A stretch of 64,000 nucleotides of DNA from Microbacterium sp. RURRCA19A (GTDB lineage: Bacteria; Actinomycetota; Actinomycetes; Actinomycetales; Microbacteriaceae): contig NZ_FTNQ01000001.1 in the NCBI RefSeq assembly GCF_900156455.1, positions 434,001 to 498,000 of the forward strand, in the 5' to 3' direction. Within the stretch, counting starts at the first letter, position 1. Every line of letters starts with the position of its first letter. The notes beneath the pieces were generated by a model. That model had not been told where the DNA came from, did not search any database, and saw nothing but the letters and a program-made list of their open reading frames with translations. A program made the position numbers and the translations under genes. Shown here one piece after another: positions 1-11,693 of this stretch.

Positions 1-867
1 ACGTCGCCCAAGCGCGACGACAAGGCGCAGACCGCGCTCCTGCTCGAGAAGGTCGTCTCCGAGATGAAGGCGCGCATCTCCGCGCGCACGCACAAAGAGA
101 CCCAGCGCCGCAAGAACGCACTGGAGTCCTCGTCGCTGCCGTCGAAGCTCGTCGATTGCCGCTCCAACGACGTCGCCGATTCCGAACTGTTCATCGTCGA
201 GGGCAACTCGGCGCTGGGGACGGCCCGCGACGCCCGCAACAGCGCCTACCAGGCGCTGCTCCCGATCCGCGGCAAGATCCTGAATACGCAGAAGGCGTCG
301 ATCAGCGACATGCTCTCCAATGCCGAGTGCGCCTCCATCATCCAGGTCATCGGCGCCGGTTCCGGGCGCTCGTTCGACCTCGACGCGGCCCGCTACGGCA
401 AGATCATCCTGATGAGCGACGCCGACGTCGACGGTGCGCACATCCGCACGCTGCTCCTGACGCTGTTCTTCCGCTACATGCGTCCCCTCGTCGAAGCCGG
501 ACGCGTGTTCGCCGCCGTCCCGCCGCTGCACCGCGTGATCGTGATGAACCCCGGCTCGAAGCCGAACGAGACGATCTACACGTACAGCGAGCAGGAATTG
601 CACGCTCTGCTCGCCAAGCTCAAGAAGTCGAACAAGCGCTGGCAGGAACCCATCCAGCGGTACAAGGGCCTGGGCGAGATGGATGCCGATCAGCTCGCGA
701 CGACCACGATGGACCGCGCCGGGCGGACCCTCCGCCGCGTGCAGGTGCGCGACATCGAAGAGGCCGCCAAGATCTTCGACCTCCTCATGGGCAGCGACGT
801 CGCGCCGCGCCGCGAGTTCATCGTGGACTCGAGCGACCGTCTGGCGCGCGAGCGCATCGACGTCTGA
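1..867 (+). CDS. parE: DNA topoisomerase IV subunit B (ParE), C-terminal part, cut by the window edge
   Basis: This is the C-terminal 288 codons of the ATPase subunit of topoisomerase IV, which works with ParC to unlink replicated chromosomes. The frame is open from base 1, so the start lies outside the window. The TOPRIM domain is visible. Its conserved Glu is in EGNSALG (codon at 199) and the DxD metal motif is in SDADVDGAH (415-441). The ParE/GyrB tail motif QRYKGLGEMD follows. ParE is favoured over GyrB because of the IQVIGAGSGRSFDLDAARYG stretch, as in actinobacterial ParE, and because parC faces it from 1060. The usual EGDSALG reads EGNSALG here. No clear terminator is seen in the 192 bases before parC. 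Confidence 0.93.
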   Translation, partial: TSPKRDDKAQTALLLEKVVSEMKARISARTHKETQRRKNALESSSLPSKLVDCRSNDVADSELFIVEGNSALGTARDARNSAYQALLPIRGKILNTQKASISDMLSNAECASIIQVIGAGSGRSFDLDAARYGKIILMSDADVDGAHIRTLLLTLFFRYMRPLVEAGRVFAAVPPLHRVIVMNPGSKPNETIYTYSEQELHALLAKLKKSNKRWQEPIQRYKGLGEMDADQLATTTMDRAGRTLRRVQVRDIEEAAKIFDLLMGSDVAPRREFIVDSSDRLARERIDV

Positions 868-1059
868 CCGGCGCCGCGCAGTCTCCTGCCGGCATCCGAC
901 CTGACATCGCCCCGTTGCAGCCGAACCGTCGTGCGGACTTCACCGCCGACACGCCGCCCACGATGGCCGTCATCCGGCGCGTCGCCGTCGGACTCCGCAC
1001 GAGGGCACGGCGGCGCCGCACCCCGCGGCACGACGGCACCCCGGCTGCTGCCCGGTGCG

Positions 1060-3519
1060 TCAGCGGATCGCGGTGCCGACCGCGCCGATGACCGCGTCGA
1101 GCGGGTGACCCGAGGCGTCGCGCTTGGCGCCGGGCTCGGGAAGCGAGCGGACGGCTCCGTCACCGCCCACGGCGCGCGGATCGGATCCGACCCAGGCGAG
1201 CGTCAGGGCATCCTCGCCGCGCAGCAGGCGCTGCGCGCGCACACCGCCCGTGGCACGACCCTTGGCCGGGAACTCCGAGAACGCCGAGACCTTGGCGGAG
1301 CCGGCATCCGTTCCCGGAAGAGCGGACGTGGAGCCCGCGACCGTGACGACGACGGCGTCGAACGCCGACCCGCCGACGACGGCGAACGCGATCACCTGCG
1401 CGCCGTCGGACAGCCGGATGCCGGCCATGCCCCCGGCCGAACGACCCTGCGGTCGCACGGACGAGGCGTCGAAGCGCAGCAGTTGCGCGTCGTCGGCGAC
1501 GAACACCAGCTCGGCGGCGTCCGAGGCTGGTGCCGCCCCGACCACGCGGTCGCCGTCGCGGAGGGCGATGATCTCGATCTCGGGCTTGGTGCCGAGTTCG
1601 CTCGCGGCCACGCGCTTCACGATGCCCTGGGCCGTGCCGAGCGCGATGGGCGCGCCGTCGGTCAATGGCACGAGCGCCACCACCTGCTCGCCCTTGGCCA
1701 GGGTGAGGTACTGCTCGACCTTCGTCCCCGCCGCGAGCTGCACCGCGTTGCCGGGCACGGAGGGGAGGTCGACGGGGGAGAAGCGGACGAGACGTCCGGC
1801 GGAGGTCACCGCGCCGATGTCACCGCGGGTCGTGGTGTCCACCGAGGAGCGGATCGCGTCGTGCTTCGCGCGCCGCGTCGGCGGCACGACGCCGCCACCC
1901 GGGGCATCGGCGGTGAGTTCGGCGCGGACCATGCGCCCGGTCGCAGAGAGGAACACGCGGCAGGGGGCGTCGGCGATCTGGAGGTCGGCGGCCGCGGCGG
2001 CCTTGGCCGAGCGCGGCTGCACCGGCCCTCCGTTCAGCAGCATCGTGCGGCGCGGGGTGCCGTACGCCTCGGCCGCGGCCTCGAGCTCGCTCGCGACCTG
2101 GCCGCGCAGGAGGACGTCGCTGCCGAGGAGCTCGACCAGCTGGTCGATCTCCGCCTGCAGCTGATCGCGCTCGGCCTCGAGCTCGATGCGGGAGAACTTC
2201 GTGAGGCGCCGCAGACGCAGCTCGAGGATGTACTCGGCCTGCGGGTGCGACAGGTCGAAGACCTCTTGCAGGCGGGTGCGGGCCTGCTCACCGTCGTCGG
2301 AGGTGCGGATGACCTGGATGACCTCGTCGATGTCGAGGATCGCGATCAGCAGGCCCTCGACGAGGTGGAGGCGCTCGCGCCTGCGCGCCAGACGGTACTC
2401 GCTGCGGCGGGTGACGACGCGGATGCGGTGGTCGAGATAGACCCGCAGCATGTCGCGCAGACCCAGCGTCTGGGGCTGCCCGTCGACGAGGGCGACGTTG
2501 TTGATGCCGAAGGAGTCCTCGAGCGGGGTCAGCCGGTACAGGTGCTCGAGCACGGCCTGCGCGTCGAAGCCGGTCTTGATGCCGATGACGAGACGGAGCC
2601 CGTTCTGACGGTCGCTGAGGTCGGTGACGTCGGCGATGCCCGCGAGCTTCTTCGCCTGCACGGCATCCTTGATCTTCTCGATCACCCGCTCGGGGCCGAC
2701 GAGATACGGGAGCTCGGTGATCACGATGCCCGTGCGTCGCGGCCCCAGGGACTCGATCGAGGCTTTCGCGCGCGTGCGGAACAGTCCGCGGCCGTTCGTG
2801 TAGGCGTCCTTGATGCCGTCGAGCCCGACGATGATGCCCCCCGAGGGCAGGTCGGGGCCGGGGACGAACTCCATCAGCTCATCGACCGTGGCCTCGGGGT
2901 TGTTCAGCAGGTGGATTGCGGCACCGACCACCTCGATGAGGTTGTGCGGCGCCATGTTCGTCGCCATGCCGACGGCGATACCCGTGGCGCCGTTCACCAG
3001 CAGGTTCGGGAACGCGGCGGGCAGCACGTCCGGCTGCTGGAACTGTCCGTCGTAGTTCGGGACGAAGTCGACCACGTCTTCGTCGAGGTTCTCGGTGAGC
3101 GCGAGGGCCGGCGGTGCCAGACGCGCTTCGGTGTAGCGGGACGCCGCCGGGCCGTCGTCGAGCGAGCCGAAGTTGCCGTGCCCGTCGACGAGCGGGACCC
3201 GCAGCGAGAAGTGCTGCGCCAACCGCACGAGTGCGTCGTAGATCGCGGAGTCCCCGTGCGGGTGGAGCTTTCCCATCACCTCGCCGACGACGCGGGCGCT
3301 CTTCACGTGTCCACGGTCGGGGCGGAGGCCCATCTCGGCCATCTGGTACAGGATGCGACGCTGGACGGGCTTGAGCCCGTCGCGGGCGTCGGGGAGGGCA
3401 CGCGAGTAGATGACCGAGTAGGCGTACTCGAGGAACGACCCCTGCATCTCGGCCGAGACATCGACGTCTTCGATGCGCTCGGGGGCGGGGGAAGCGGCAG
3501 TGGAACGGGAATCGGGCAT
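1060..3519 (-). CDS. parC: DNA topoisomerase IV subunit A (ParC)
   Basis: The 819-aa breakage-and-rejoining subunit of a type IIA topoisomerase. The N-terminal part carries the helix-turn-helix motif [10 protein letters not shown] (about residues 48-57). The active-site pair is Arg128-Tyr129 in [10 protein letters not shown], where Tyr forms the 5'-phosphotyrosyl link to DNA. The C-terminal third is a beta-pinwheel of degenerate blades, and I see no canonical GyrA box (QRRGGKG). That, and its position convergent with parE, favour ParC over GyrA. The start MPDSRS is chosen because residues upstream in the open frame are low-complexity and overlap the divergent phosphodiesterase gene. The ATG lies 70 bases from that gene's start. 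Confidence 0.92.
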   Translation of the reverse strand: MPDSRSTAASPAPERIEDVDVSAEMQGSFLEYAYSVIYSRALPDARDGLKPVQRRILYQMAEMGLRPDRGHVKSARVVGEVMGKLHPHGDSAIYDALVRLAQHFSLRVPLVDGHGNFGSLDDGPAASRYTEARLAPPALALTENLDEDVVDFVPNYDGQFQQPDVLPAAFPNLLVNGATGIAVGMATNMAPHNLIEVVGAAIHLLNNPEATVDELMEFVPGPDLPSGGIIVGLDGIKDAYTNGRGLFRTRAKASIESLGPRRTGIVITELPYLVGPERVIEKIKDAVQAKKLAGIADVTDLSDRQNGLRLVIGIKTGFDAQAVLEHLYRLTPLEDSFGINNVALVDGQPQTLGLRDMLRVYLDHRIRVVTRRSEYRLARRRERLHLVEGLLIAILDIDEVIQVIRTSDDGEQARTRLQEVFDLSHPQAEYILELRLRRLTKFSRIELEAERDQLQAEIDQLVELLGSDVLLRGQVASELEAAAEAYGTPRRTMLLNGGPVQPRSAKAAAAADLQIADAPCRVFLSATGRMVRAELTADAPGGGVVPPTRRAKHDAIRSSVDTTTRGDIGAVTSAGRLVRFSPVDLPSVPGNAVQLAAGTKVEQYLTLAKGEQVVALVPLTDGAPIALGTAQGIVKRVAASELGTKPEIEIIALRDGDRVVGAAPASDAAELVFVADDAQLLRFDASSVRPQGRSAGGMAGIRLSDGAQVIAFAVVGGSAFDAVVVTVAGSTSALPGTDAGSAKVSAFSEFPAKGRATGGVRAQRLLRGEDALTLAWVGSDPRAVGGDGAVRSLPEPGAKRDASGHPLDAVIGAVGTAIR

Positions 3520-3589
3520 AGGTGCGGCCTCGGGTCGGGCGGGCGTCGATCTCGACGGGGGCGGAATGTCGTGTGGAAGACTGGCCCCG

Positions 3590-4717
3590 ATGTCCCTCAG
3601 CCTACCGGCGGCCCCGCCGCGCGCCCGGAGCCTCACCGGAGTGGTGAACGAGGCGATCGCCGCGCTCGACGGGCGATCCGAGTGGTTCGCACCTGCCCGC
3701 AGCGCCGTGGTGTTCGTCGTCGACGGGCTCGGCTCGCACAATCTCGCCGAGCGTCGCGGTCACGCACGATTCCTGGGTTCGGCCGGCTCGCGGCGCGATA
3801 TCGCGCGGACGGTGTTCCCGTCCACGACGGCGGCCGCCCTCACGAGCCTCCTCACCGGAACCGAGCCGGGAGAGCACGGGATCGTCGGTTACAGCACCCG
3901 CGCTCCGGGCGCGCCCTCCGCCACGAACCAGCTCCACGGCTGGGAGACCGACGGCCTCGACCCGCGGACGTGGCAGCGCAGCCGTCCGCTGTTCGAGGTC
4001 GAGGCCGAACGCGGGCGGCCCGTGTTCGTCGTCTCCCGCCCCGACTACACCGGCACCGGGTTCACGGCGGCGACGCTCCGGGGCGCCGAGTTCGTGTCGT
4101 CCGCCGACGTGCGCGAACGCGCCGCCATCGCCGCCGATCTCTCGTCCCGGCATCCGGGAGCCCTCGTGTACCTCTACACGCCCGACCTCGACAGCGCCGG
4201 CCACCGGGACGGCTGGGAGTCGGACCGCTGGACCGACGCCCTCGAACGCGTCGACGCCGCCGCCCGTGACCTCGCCGGGGCCGTTCACCCCGACACCGGC
4301 GTGCTGGTGACCGCGGATCACGGGATGGTCGACGTCCCCGCGCGCAAGCACGTGCTGCTCGGTCACGGCGACCCGCTCGTGGAGGGCGTCGACGTCGTCG
4401 GCGGCGAGCCCCGCATGCTGCACCTGTACGCCGCGCCGGGCGAAGCGGATGCCGTGGCCTCGCGCTGGCGCGAACGCGAGCAGGCGCGGGCGTGGGTGAT
4501 GACACGCGACGAGGCGATCGCGGCCGGGCTGTTCGGTCCGGTCGCCCCGGAGGTGCGCGAGCGCATCGGCGACGTGCTCGTCGCGGCTCGCGGACGGTTC
4601 GCGTACTACGACGATCGCGAGCGCGACAAGCGCCCGCAGCGCATGGTCGGCCAGCACGGGTCGCTCACCGACGAGGAGCGCACCGTGCCGCTCCTGCGGC
4701 TCGGCGCTTTCGCCTGA
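3590..4717 (+). CDS. alkaline-phosphatase-fold nucleotide pyrophosphatase/phosphodiesterase
   Basis: A 375-aa metal-dependent phosphodiesterase of the type I PDE / nucleotide pyrophosphatase family. The first metal ligand is in VVFVVDGLG (Asp45) and the nucleophile region is FPSTTAAAL (Thr79/Thr80). Further metal ligands are in [10 protein letters not shown] and VTADHGMVD. The substrate is unknown. The family includes nucleotide, phosphonate and sugar-lipid hydrolases. No signal peptide is obvious, so a cytosolic site is likely. The ATG at 3590 is used; an in-frame ATG at 3566 is possible. The gene ends only 5 bases from the convergent sepH stop, with no terminator between them. Confidence 0.82.
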   Translation: MSLSLPAAPPRARSLTGVVNEAIAALDGRSEWFAPARSAVVFVVDGLGSHNLAERRGHARFLGSAGSRRDIARTVFPSTTAAALTSLLTGTEPGEHGIVGYSTRAPGAPSATNQLHGWETDGLDPRTWQRSRPLFEVEAERGRPVFVVSRPDYTGTGFTAATLRGAEFVSSADVRERAAIAADLSSRHPGALVYLYTPDLDSAGHRDGWESDRWTDALERVDAAARDLAGAVHPDTGVLVTADHGMVDVPARKHVLLGHGDPLVEGVDVVGGEPRMLHLYAAPGEADAVASRWREREQARAWVMTRDEAIAAGLFGPVAPEVRERIGDVLVAARGRFAYYDDRERDKRPQRMVGQHGSLTDEERTVPLLRLGAFA

Positions 4718-4722
4718 TCGCG

Positions 4723-5772
4723 TCAGCTCTCGTCGGAGCGGGCCCCGAACACGATCTCGTCCCACGACGGCATCGACGGGCGGCCCTTCGCGCGTCGCCC
4801 GGAGTCGGTGGATGCCGCGGGAGCGGCGGTGCGCTCGGGTTCGGCGTCCTCCTCGGCCTCGTCGGCGCGGTAGCCGGGCTCCAGTGCGTCGAAGAGCGCG
4901 ACGGGCGCGCTGGGGGTCCGCGGTTCGGGCTCGCGCGCCTCTGCGGCACCGGGCAGCGGCTCGCGCTGACCGCGACGGCGGCGGAGCGCCTCGAGGAGGT
5001 CGGCCGTCTCCGACGACGTGACGGGGGCATCGGGCGCGCGCTTGATCGCCGCCGCCTGGACGGCTGCGGCGACGGGGCCGGTGGCTTCGACGCCCGGCTC
5101 GTCCTCGATGTCGAGGCGTCGAGGACCGAATGCGCCGCTGTCGAAGCGCGAGTCGTCCTTCGCGAGCGGGGTGTCGAGGGCGCGCAGCCGCGGGATCAGC
5201 CCCTCGGGGAGCGAGCCCTGGCGCGACAGCTGGATGGCATCCGAGTTCTGCGGGGAGAGGGTGCTGCGTCGCGGGTCGAACCCCCAACGGGCGTCGTGGT
5301 CGATCCCGTTCGCGGTGAACTCGAGCTTGACCATCCAGCCGGAGGAATCCTTCCAACTCGTCCAGCGCTCCGACGACGCTCCCGCCTCGGCGAGCTTCGC
5401 CCGCACGGCGGTCCCGAAGGTCACCGGACCGTCGTGTTCGAGTGCGCCGCCGAGGAGGACGGGCACCGCGAGGGCCTGTGCCACGACGTGTTCGCGCTCG
5501 GCGAGGACGGGGCCTTCGAAGCGCTCCACGTCTTCGACGCGGGCGCCGAGCAGGGTCGCGACCTCGCGCGCGGAGAGTCCCGCTCGGATGTGCGCCTGAA
5601 TGTCGCGCGGGCTCGGGCGGGGCGCGCGCTCGTCGTCGTGCTCGCGCCCACGGCGCGCTCGGCGCGCCTCAGCGCGCAGCACCTCGTCGAGCGGCAGGGC
5701 GAAACGTTCACCCGTTTCGGTCGCGACGACGAGGACGTCATCCTCGGTTCCGATGACTTTGAGCTGTTCCAT
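4723..5772 (-). CDS. sepH: septation protein SepH (DUF3071)
   Basis: A 349-aa protein with the DUF3071 N-terminal domain (MEQLKVIGTEDDVLVV...). A helix-turn-helix-like segment (PSPRDIQAHIRAGLSAREVA, about residues 57-76) follows. The C-terminal half is disordered, acidic and Ala/Pro-rich, ending in SWDEIVFGAR. The known family member, Streptomyces SepH, binds FtsZ and promotes Z-ring assembly; a cell-division role here is inferred from that. A good ribosome site (GGAGGG) lies about 6 bases before the ATG at 5772, which rules out the longer in-frame extension to 5898. Confidence 0.87.
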   Translation of the reverse strand: MEQLKVIGTEDDVLVVATETGERFALPLDEVLRAEARRARRGREHDDERAPRPSPRDIQAHIRAGLSAREVATLLGARVEDVERFEGPVLAEREHVVAQALAVPVLLGGALEHDGPVTFGTAVRAKLAEAGASSERWTSWKDSSGWMVKLEFTANGIDHDARWGFDPRRSTLSPQNSDAIQLSRQGSLPEGLIPRLRALDTPLAKDDSRFDSGAFGPRRLDIEDEPGVEATGPVAAAVQAAAIKRAPDAPVTSSETADLLEALRRRRGQREPLPGAAEAREPEPRTPSAPVALFDALEPGYRADEAEEDAEPERTAAPAASTDSGRRAKGRPSMPSWDEIVFGARSDES

Positions 5773-5983
5773 GCGAAACACCCCTCCGATCTGCGGTCGA
5801 GCCCCATGCTGACACGCCCCCGGGGCCGGAGCCGGGAATATCGCGGGCGCGCCGCGAGTTTCACGCGTCGCACGGCCCTTCACCCGCGAGATCCGCATTT
5901 GCTTATCGGGTTCGGGTCATGCAAACTATGGCCGCCCGTTCGGGCGATGCACCACGAAAAACCGGAAGTAGAGACCTTCACGC

Positions 5984-6277
5984 ATGGCCACCGATTACGA
6001 CGCACCGCGCAAGACCGAGGACGACAGCGAGTCGATCGAGGCCCTCAAGGAGCGCGTGCCCGACAAGACGTCGGGGTCGATCGACAACGAGGATGCCGAC
6101 AACCCTTCGGGCTTCGAGCTGCCCGGGGCCGACCTGTCGGACATCGACCTCGACGTCGTCGTTCTTCCCCCCCAGGAGGACGAGTTCACCTGTATGAACT
6201 GCTTCCTGGTGAAGCACCGTTCCCAGATCGCCGAGGAGAGCGGCTCCGGCTTCATCTGCCTGGAGTGCGCAGCCTGA
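5984..6277 (+). CDS. DUF4193 family protein, zinc-ribbon-like
   Basis: A 97-aa acidic actinobacterial protein of unknown function. The N-terminal two thirds are charged (about 30% Asp/Glu). The C-terminus holds two Cys-x2-Cys pairs, CMNC and CLEC, that could bind one zinc. It opens the conserved block DUF4193 / DUF3093 / dut / DUF3710 / DUF3159. Its last 26 bases overlap the 3' end of the convergent DUF3093 gene. A small hairpin (CGCCCG/CGGGCG near 5935) lies in its upstream region. Confidence 0.85.
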   Translation: MATDYDAPRKTEDDSESIEALKERVPDKTSGSIDNEDADNPSGFELPGADLSDIDLDVVVLPPQEDEFTCMNCFLVKHRSQIAEESGSGFICLECAA

Positions 6278-6743
6278 CCTGAGCGCGCTGGATCGCCGCG
6301 ATGAGGCGGTCCGGCGTCCGGGTGGAGATCACCCACATCGGAGTCGGATCATCGGGATCGGTCACGGGTACCGTGACGATCCCGTCGATCCCGCCCCGGA
6401 TGACATGCCAGGCCCGCCGGTCGAGACCACTCCCGCGGGCCGTTCGCGCCTCCTCCGCCATCACGCCGGCCGGCGCCCCGAGGTGCTCGACCGGGATATG
6501 GGCCCGGCCCGCCCGCAGTTCCCCGTCGCGCACCTCGACCACGGGGGAGAGCGCGACGAGCGCCGCGACGATCCCGACCGACACGGCCAGGCCCACGACA
6601 AGGGCCACGGTGGTGTCGATCGGCGAGAAGACCAGGGCCGCCATCGGGCCGCAGACCGCCGCGGCGACCAGGGCCCACAGCGACGGACTCAGGCGTTCGC
6701 GGTACTCGATTCCGGTGCGGATGCCGCACCCCCTCTTCTGCAT
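6252..6743 (-). CDS. DUF3093 family membrane protein
   Basis: A 163-aa protein with two adjacent hydrophobic helices near the N-terminus (about residues 21-42 and 46-67), followed by a cytosolic domain with GIVTVPVTDPDDPTPMWVIS. The YRERLSPSLW opening is characteristic of DUF3093. Function is unknown. It is convergent with the DUF4193 gene (26-base overlap) and divergent from dut, with only 12 bases between the two start codons. Its promoter must therefore lie inside the dut reading frame. The start ATG is chosen as the last one before the family motif; its ribosome site is poor. Confidence 0.8.
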   Translation of the reverse strand: MQKRGCGIRTGIEYRERLSPSLWALVAAAVCGPMAALVFSPIDTTVALVVGLAVSVGIVAALVALSPVVEVRDGELRAGRAHIPVEHLGAPAGVMAEEARTARGSGLDRRAWHVIRGGIDGIVTVPVTDPDDPTPMWVISTRTPDRLIAAIQRAQVRLRTPGR

Positions 6744-6749
6744 TACCCT
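6744..6749 (+). promoter_or_regulatory. -10 box for leaderless dut
   Basis: The TACCCT hexamer sits 6 bases before the GTG start of dut. It directly abuts the start codon of the divergent DUF3093 gene. Confidence 0.55.
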
Positions 6750-6755
6750 CGTGGG

Positions 6756-7211
6756 GTGACCGAAACGGTGGACGTCCTCATTGTCGCATCCGAGCCTCCG
6801 GTCTTCGCCCACCCCGGCGACGCCGGGGCCGACCTCGTCGCCGCCGAGGCCGTCCGACTCGAACCCGGCCGACGTGCCCTCGTCGCGACCGGAGTGCGGA
6901 TCGCGCTGCCGGAGGGCTACGCCGCCTTCGTCGTCCCGCGCAGCGGCCTCGCCGCCAAGCACGGGATCACGATCGTCAATTCACCCGGCACGATCGACGC
7001 GGGCTACCGCGGCGAGATCAAAGTGGCGCTGCTGAACACCGACCTCGACGAGGCGTACGAGATCTCGGTCGGAGACCGGATCGCGCAGCTGATCGTCATG
7101 CCCGTCCCACCCGTGCGCTTCATTCCCGTCGACGACCTCCCGGCCAGCGTGCGCGGAGAGGGCGGCTTCGGATCCAGCGGCTACCAGACACCCTCAGGGA
7201 GCACCCGATGA
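6756..7211 (+). CDS. dut: dUTP diphosphatase
   Basis: A 151-aa homotrimeric dUTPase that hydrolyses dUTP to dUMP and pyrophosphate. This keeps uracil out of DNA and supplies dUMP for thymidylate synthesis. The family motifs are present in order: GDAGADLVA (motif 1), PRSGLAAKHGI (motif 2), NSPGTIDAGYRGEIKV (motif 3, with the catalytic Asp), GDRIAQLIV (motif 4) and the Gly-rich tail GEGGFGSSG (motif 5). Length is normal. The GTG start at 6756 follows a -10 box by 6 bases, so the message is probably leaderless. Its ATGA stop overlaps the start of the DUF3710 gene. Confidence 0.95.
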   Translation: MTETVDVLIVASEPPVFAHPGDAGADLVAAEAVRLEPGRRALVATGVRIALPEGYAAFVVPRSGLAAKHGITIVNSPGTIDAGYRGEIKVALLNTDLDEAYEISVGDRIAQLIVMPVPPVRFIPVDDLPASVRGEGGFGSSGYQTPSGSTR

Positions 7212-7816
7212 CCGAAGACTCCGACCCGCAGATCGAAGCCGCCCCGCCCGCCAAGAGCGGACCGGTGGACCGCGAGACCGTCGGTCCCTTCGACGAGTCG
7301 GAGGCCAACGCGGTCCGCCCGTACATCGACCTCGGCGGCATCAAGATCCTTCCGCGCGAGGGCCTGAATCTTCGGCTCGAGGTCGAGGAGCAGACCAAGC
7401 GCATCGTCGCGGTGGGTCTGGACTACGTCGAGTCGACGCTGCAGGTGCAGCCCTTCGCGGCTCCCCGTTCGAGCGGCCTGTGGGAAGAGACCCGCGAGCA
7501 GATCCGTCAGCAGGTCAAGCAGCAGGGTGGCCGCGTGGAGGAGCGCGAGGGACCGCTCGGTCCCGAACTGCTCGCCGAGGTGCCGGTCGTCGCCGGACCC
7601 GACGGCGCCACCAAGCGCCTCGCTCGCTTCGTCGGCGTCGACGGCCCGCGCTGGTTCCTGCGCGGCGTCATCGGCGGCGCGGCGACGTCCGACGTCGAGG
7701 CGGCCGCGGCCGTGGAAGACCTGTTCCGCTCGATCGTCGTCGTGCGCGGCACCTCACCCATGCCGCCGCGCGATCTGATCCCGCTGCGGATGCCGACCAC
7801 CCCCGGCACGGCATGA
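7208..7816 (+). CDS. DUF3710 family protein
   Basis: A 202-aa soluble protein of unknown function, conserved in actinobacteria next to dut. Recognisable features are the acidic N-terminus, VRPYIDLGGIKI and the aromatic FVGVDGPRWFLRGVIGG stretch (about residues 139-155). It overlaps dut by ATGA and the next gene by ATGA, so the three genes are probably translationally coupled. Confidence 0.85.
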   Translation: MTEDSDPQIEAAPPAKSGPVDRETVGPFDESEANAVRPYIDLGGIKILPREGLNLRLEVEEQTKRIVAVGLDYVESTLQVQPFAAPRSSGLWEETREQIRQQVKQQGGRVEEREGPLGPELLAEVPVVAGPDGATKRLARFVGVDGPRWFLRGVIGGAATSDVEAAAAVEDLFRSIVVVRGTSPMPPRDLIPLRMPTTPGTA

Positions 7817-8562
7817 CCGAGCCCGCGCGCCCCGACGACGGCGACCGCGTCCCGCTGGAGCCGCCCTCGGCGGCCGACAGTGTGTCGGCCGCGCTCGGGA
7901 GCGCCGCCCGTCGGGCCGGGCTCGACCCCGCCAAGCACGCGTCGACCGGCGCCGCCGTCTGGGCGGCCATGGGCGGATGGCGCGGCATCCTGGAGTCGGT
8001 GCTGCCGTCGCTGGCGTTCGTGGTCCTGTTCACCGTCACGATCGATCCCGAGACGCGCCAGGGGAACCTGCCGTTGAGTCTGGGGGTCTCCGTCGGCTTG
8101 GCGCTGGTGTTCACGATCGCCCGGCTGGTGGCCAAGTCGCCGCCGAGCGCGGCGATCGGGGGGTTGGTCGCGACCGCCGCCGCCGCGCTGTTGACGCTGT
8201 TCACCGGCCGCGGGCAGGACAACTTCGTCTTCGGCTTCTTCACCAACGGCGCGTACGGCGCCGCCTTCCTCGTCTCGGTGCTCGTCGGGTGGCCGCTCAT
8301 CGGCCTGATCGCCGGCTATCTGCTCGGCGAGGGCACGTCGTGGCGGACCGACAAGCGCCGTCGACGCGTCTACACCTGGCTCTCGCTGGGCTGGGCGGCA
8401 CTGTTCGTCGCGCGCCTGATCGTGCAGCTCCCGCTGTACTTCGCGGGAGACGTGACGGCCCTCGGCACGCTGAAGATCGTCATGGGCCTGCCGCTGTTCG
8501 CTCCCATGGTGGCCGTGACGTGGCTCGCCGTGCGAGCGCTCTCGCCTCGCCGCGAGTCCTGA
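7813..8562 (+). CDS. DUF3159 family membrane protein
   Basis: A 249-aa integral membrane protein with about six hydrophobic segments between residues 60 and 240 and a soluble acidic N-terminus of about 50 residues. The GGWRGILESVLPSLAFVVLF motif marks DUF3159. Function is unknown. It is the last gene of the dut operon. The ATG at 7813 overlaps the DUF3710 stop; longer in-frame extensions are coding shadow. Confidence 0.85.
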   Translation: MTEPARPDDGDRVPLEPPSAADSVSAALGSAARRAGLDPAKHASTGAAVWAAMGGWRGILESVLPSLAFVVLFTVTIDPETRQGNLPLSLGVSVGLALVFTIARLVAKSPPSAAIGGLVATAAAALLTLFTGRGQDNFVFGFFTNGAYGAAFLVSVLVGWPLIGLIAGYLLGEGTSWRTDKRRRRVYTWLSLGWAALFVARLIVQLPLYFAGDVTALGTLKIVMGLPLFAPMVAVTWLAVRALSPRRES

Positions 8563-8565
8563 TAC

Positions 8566-8589
8566 ATTTATCTTGATATCAAGATAAAT
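8566..8589. promoter_or_regulatory. perfect 24-bp palindromic operator upstream of aconitase
   Basis: Twelve-base arms meet at the centre without spacer; the left arm is ATTTATCTTGAT. The A+T-rich site stands out in 70% G+C DNA and lies 107 bases before the aconitase start. The TTGATATCAA core is the style of MarR-family operators. In Streptomyces the MarR-type regulator TamR controls aconitase, so a similar regulator is inferred. No such regulator gene is adjacent. Confidence 0.7.
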
Positions 8590-8696
8590 CTCCCTCCCTC
8601 GCGGTTAGGTCGGCCTTCCTGGCATCCTCCGAACCGCGCAGGGAAGATGGAGAGGGCGGGCCGACGCCTGCGCATACGCCGACGAAGGAGACGATC

Positions 8697-11528
<2,832 letters not shown>

Positions 11529-11537
11529 TCCCGCCTC

Positions 11538-11583
11538 GACCGCGCCCCGGGGAGCTTCGGCCCCCGGGGCGCGGTCGCGTTTT
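11538..11583 (+). terminator. rho-independent terminator of acnA
   Basis: A perfect 15-bp stem (11538-11552 with 11562-11576) and a 9-base loop, followed by GCGTTTTCC. It lies 9 bases after the acnA stop. Confidence 0.85.
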
Positions 11584-11642
11584 CCGACACCATGGATCGC
11601 TCGCTGGCAAGCCATTGCCGGGCCCGCTCGAGGTGCCGAGAC

Positions 11643-11648
11643 TAGAAT
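11643..11648 (+). promoter_or_regulatory. -10 box of dxs
   Basis: A TAGAAT hexamer 45 bases before the dxs start. It implies a leader of about 38 bases carrying the AGAGGAG ribosome site. Confidence 0.5.
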
Positions 11649-11693
11649 CGACAGACGCGCAGGCCACTGCGCGCACCGCACGAGAGGAGTCGT

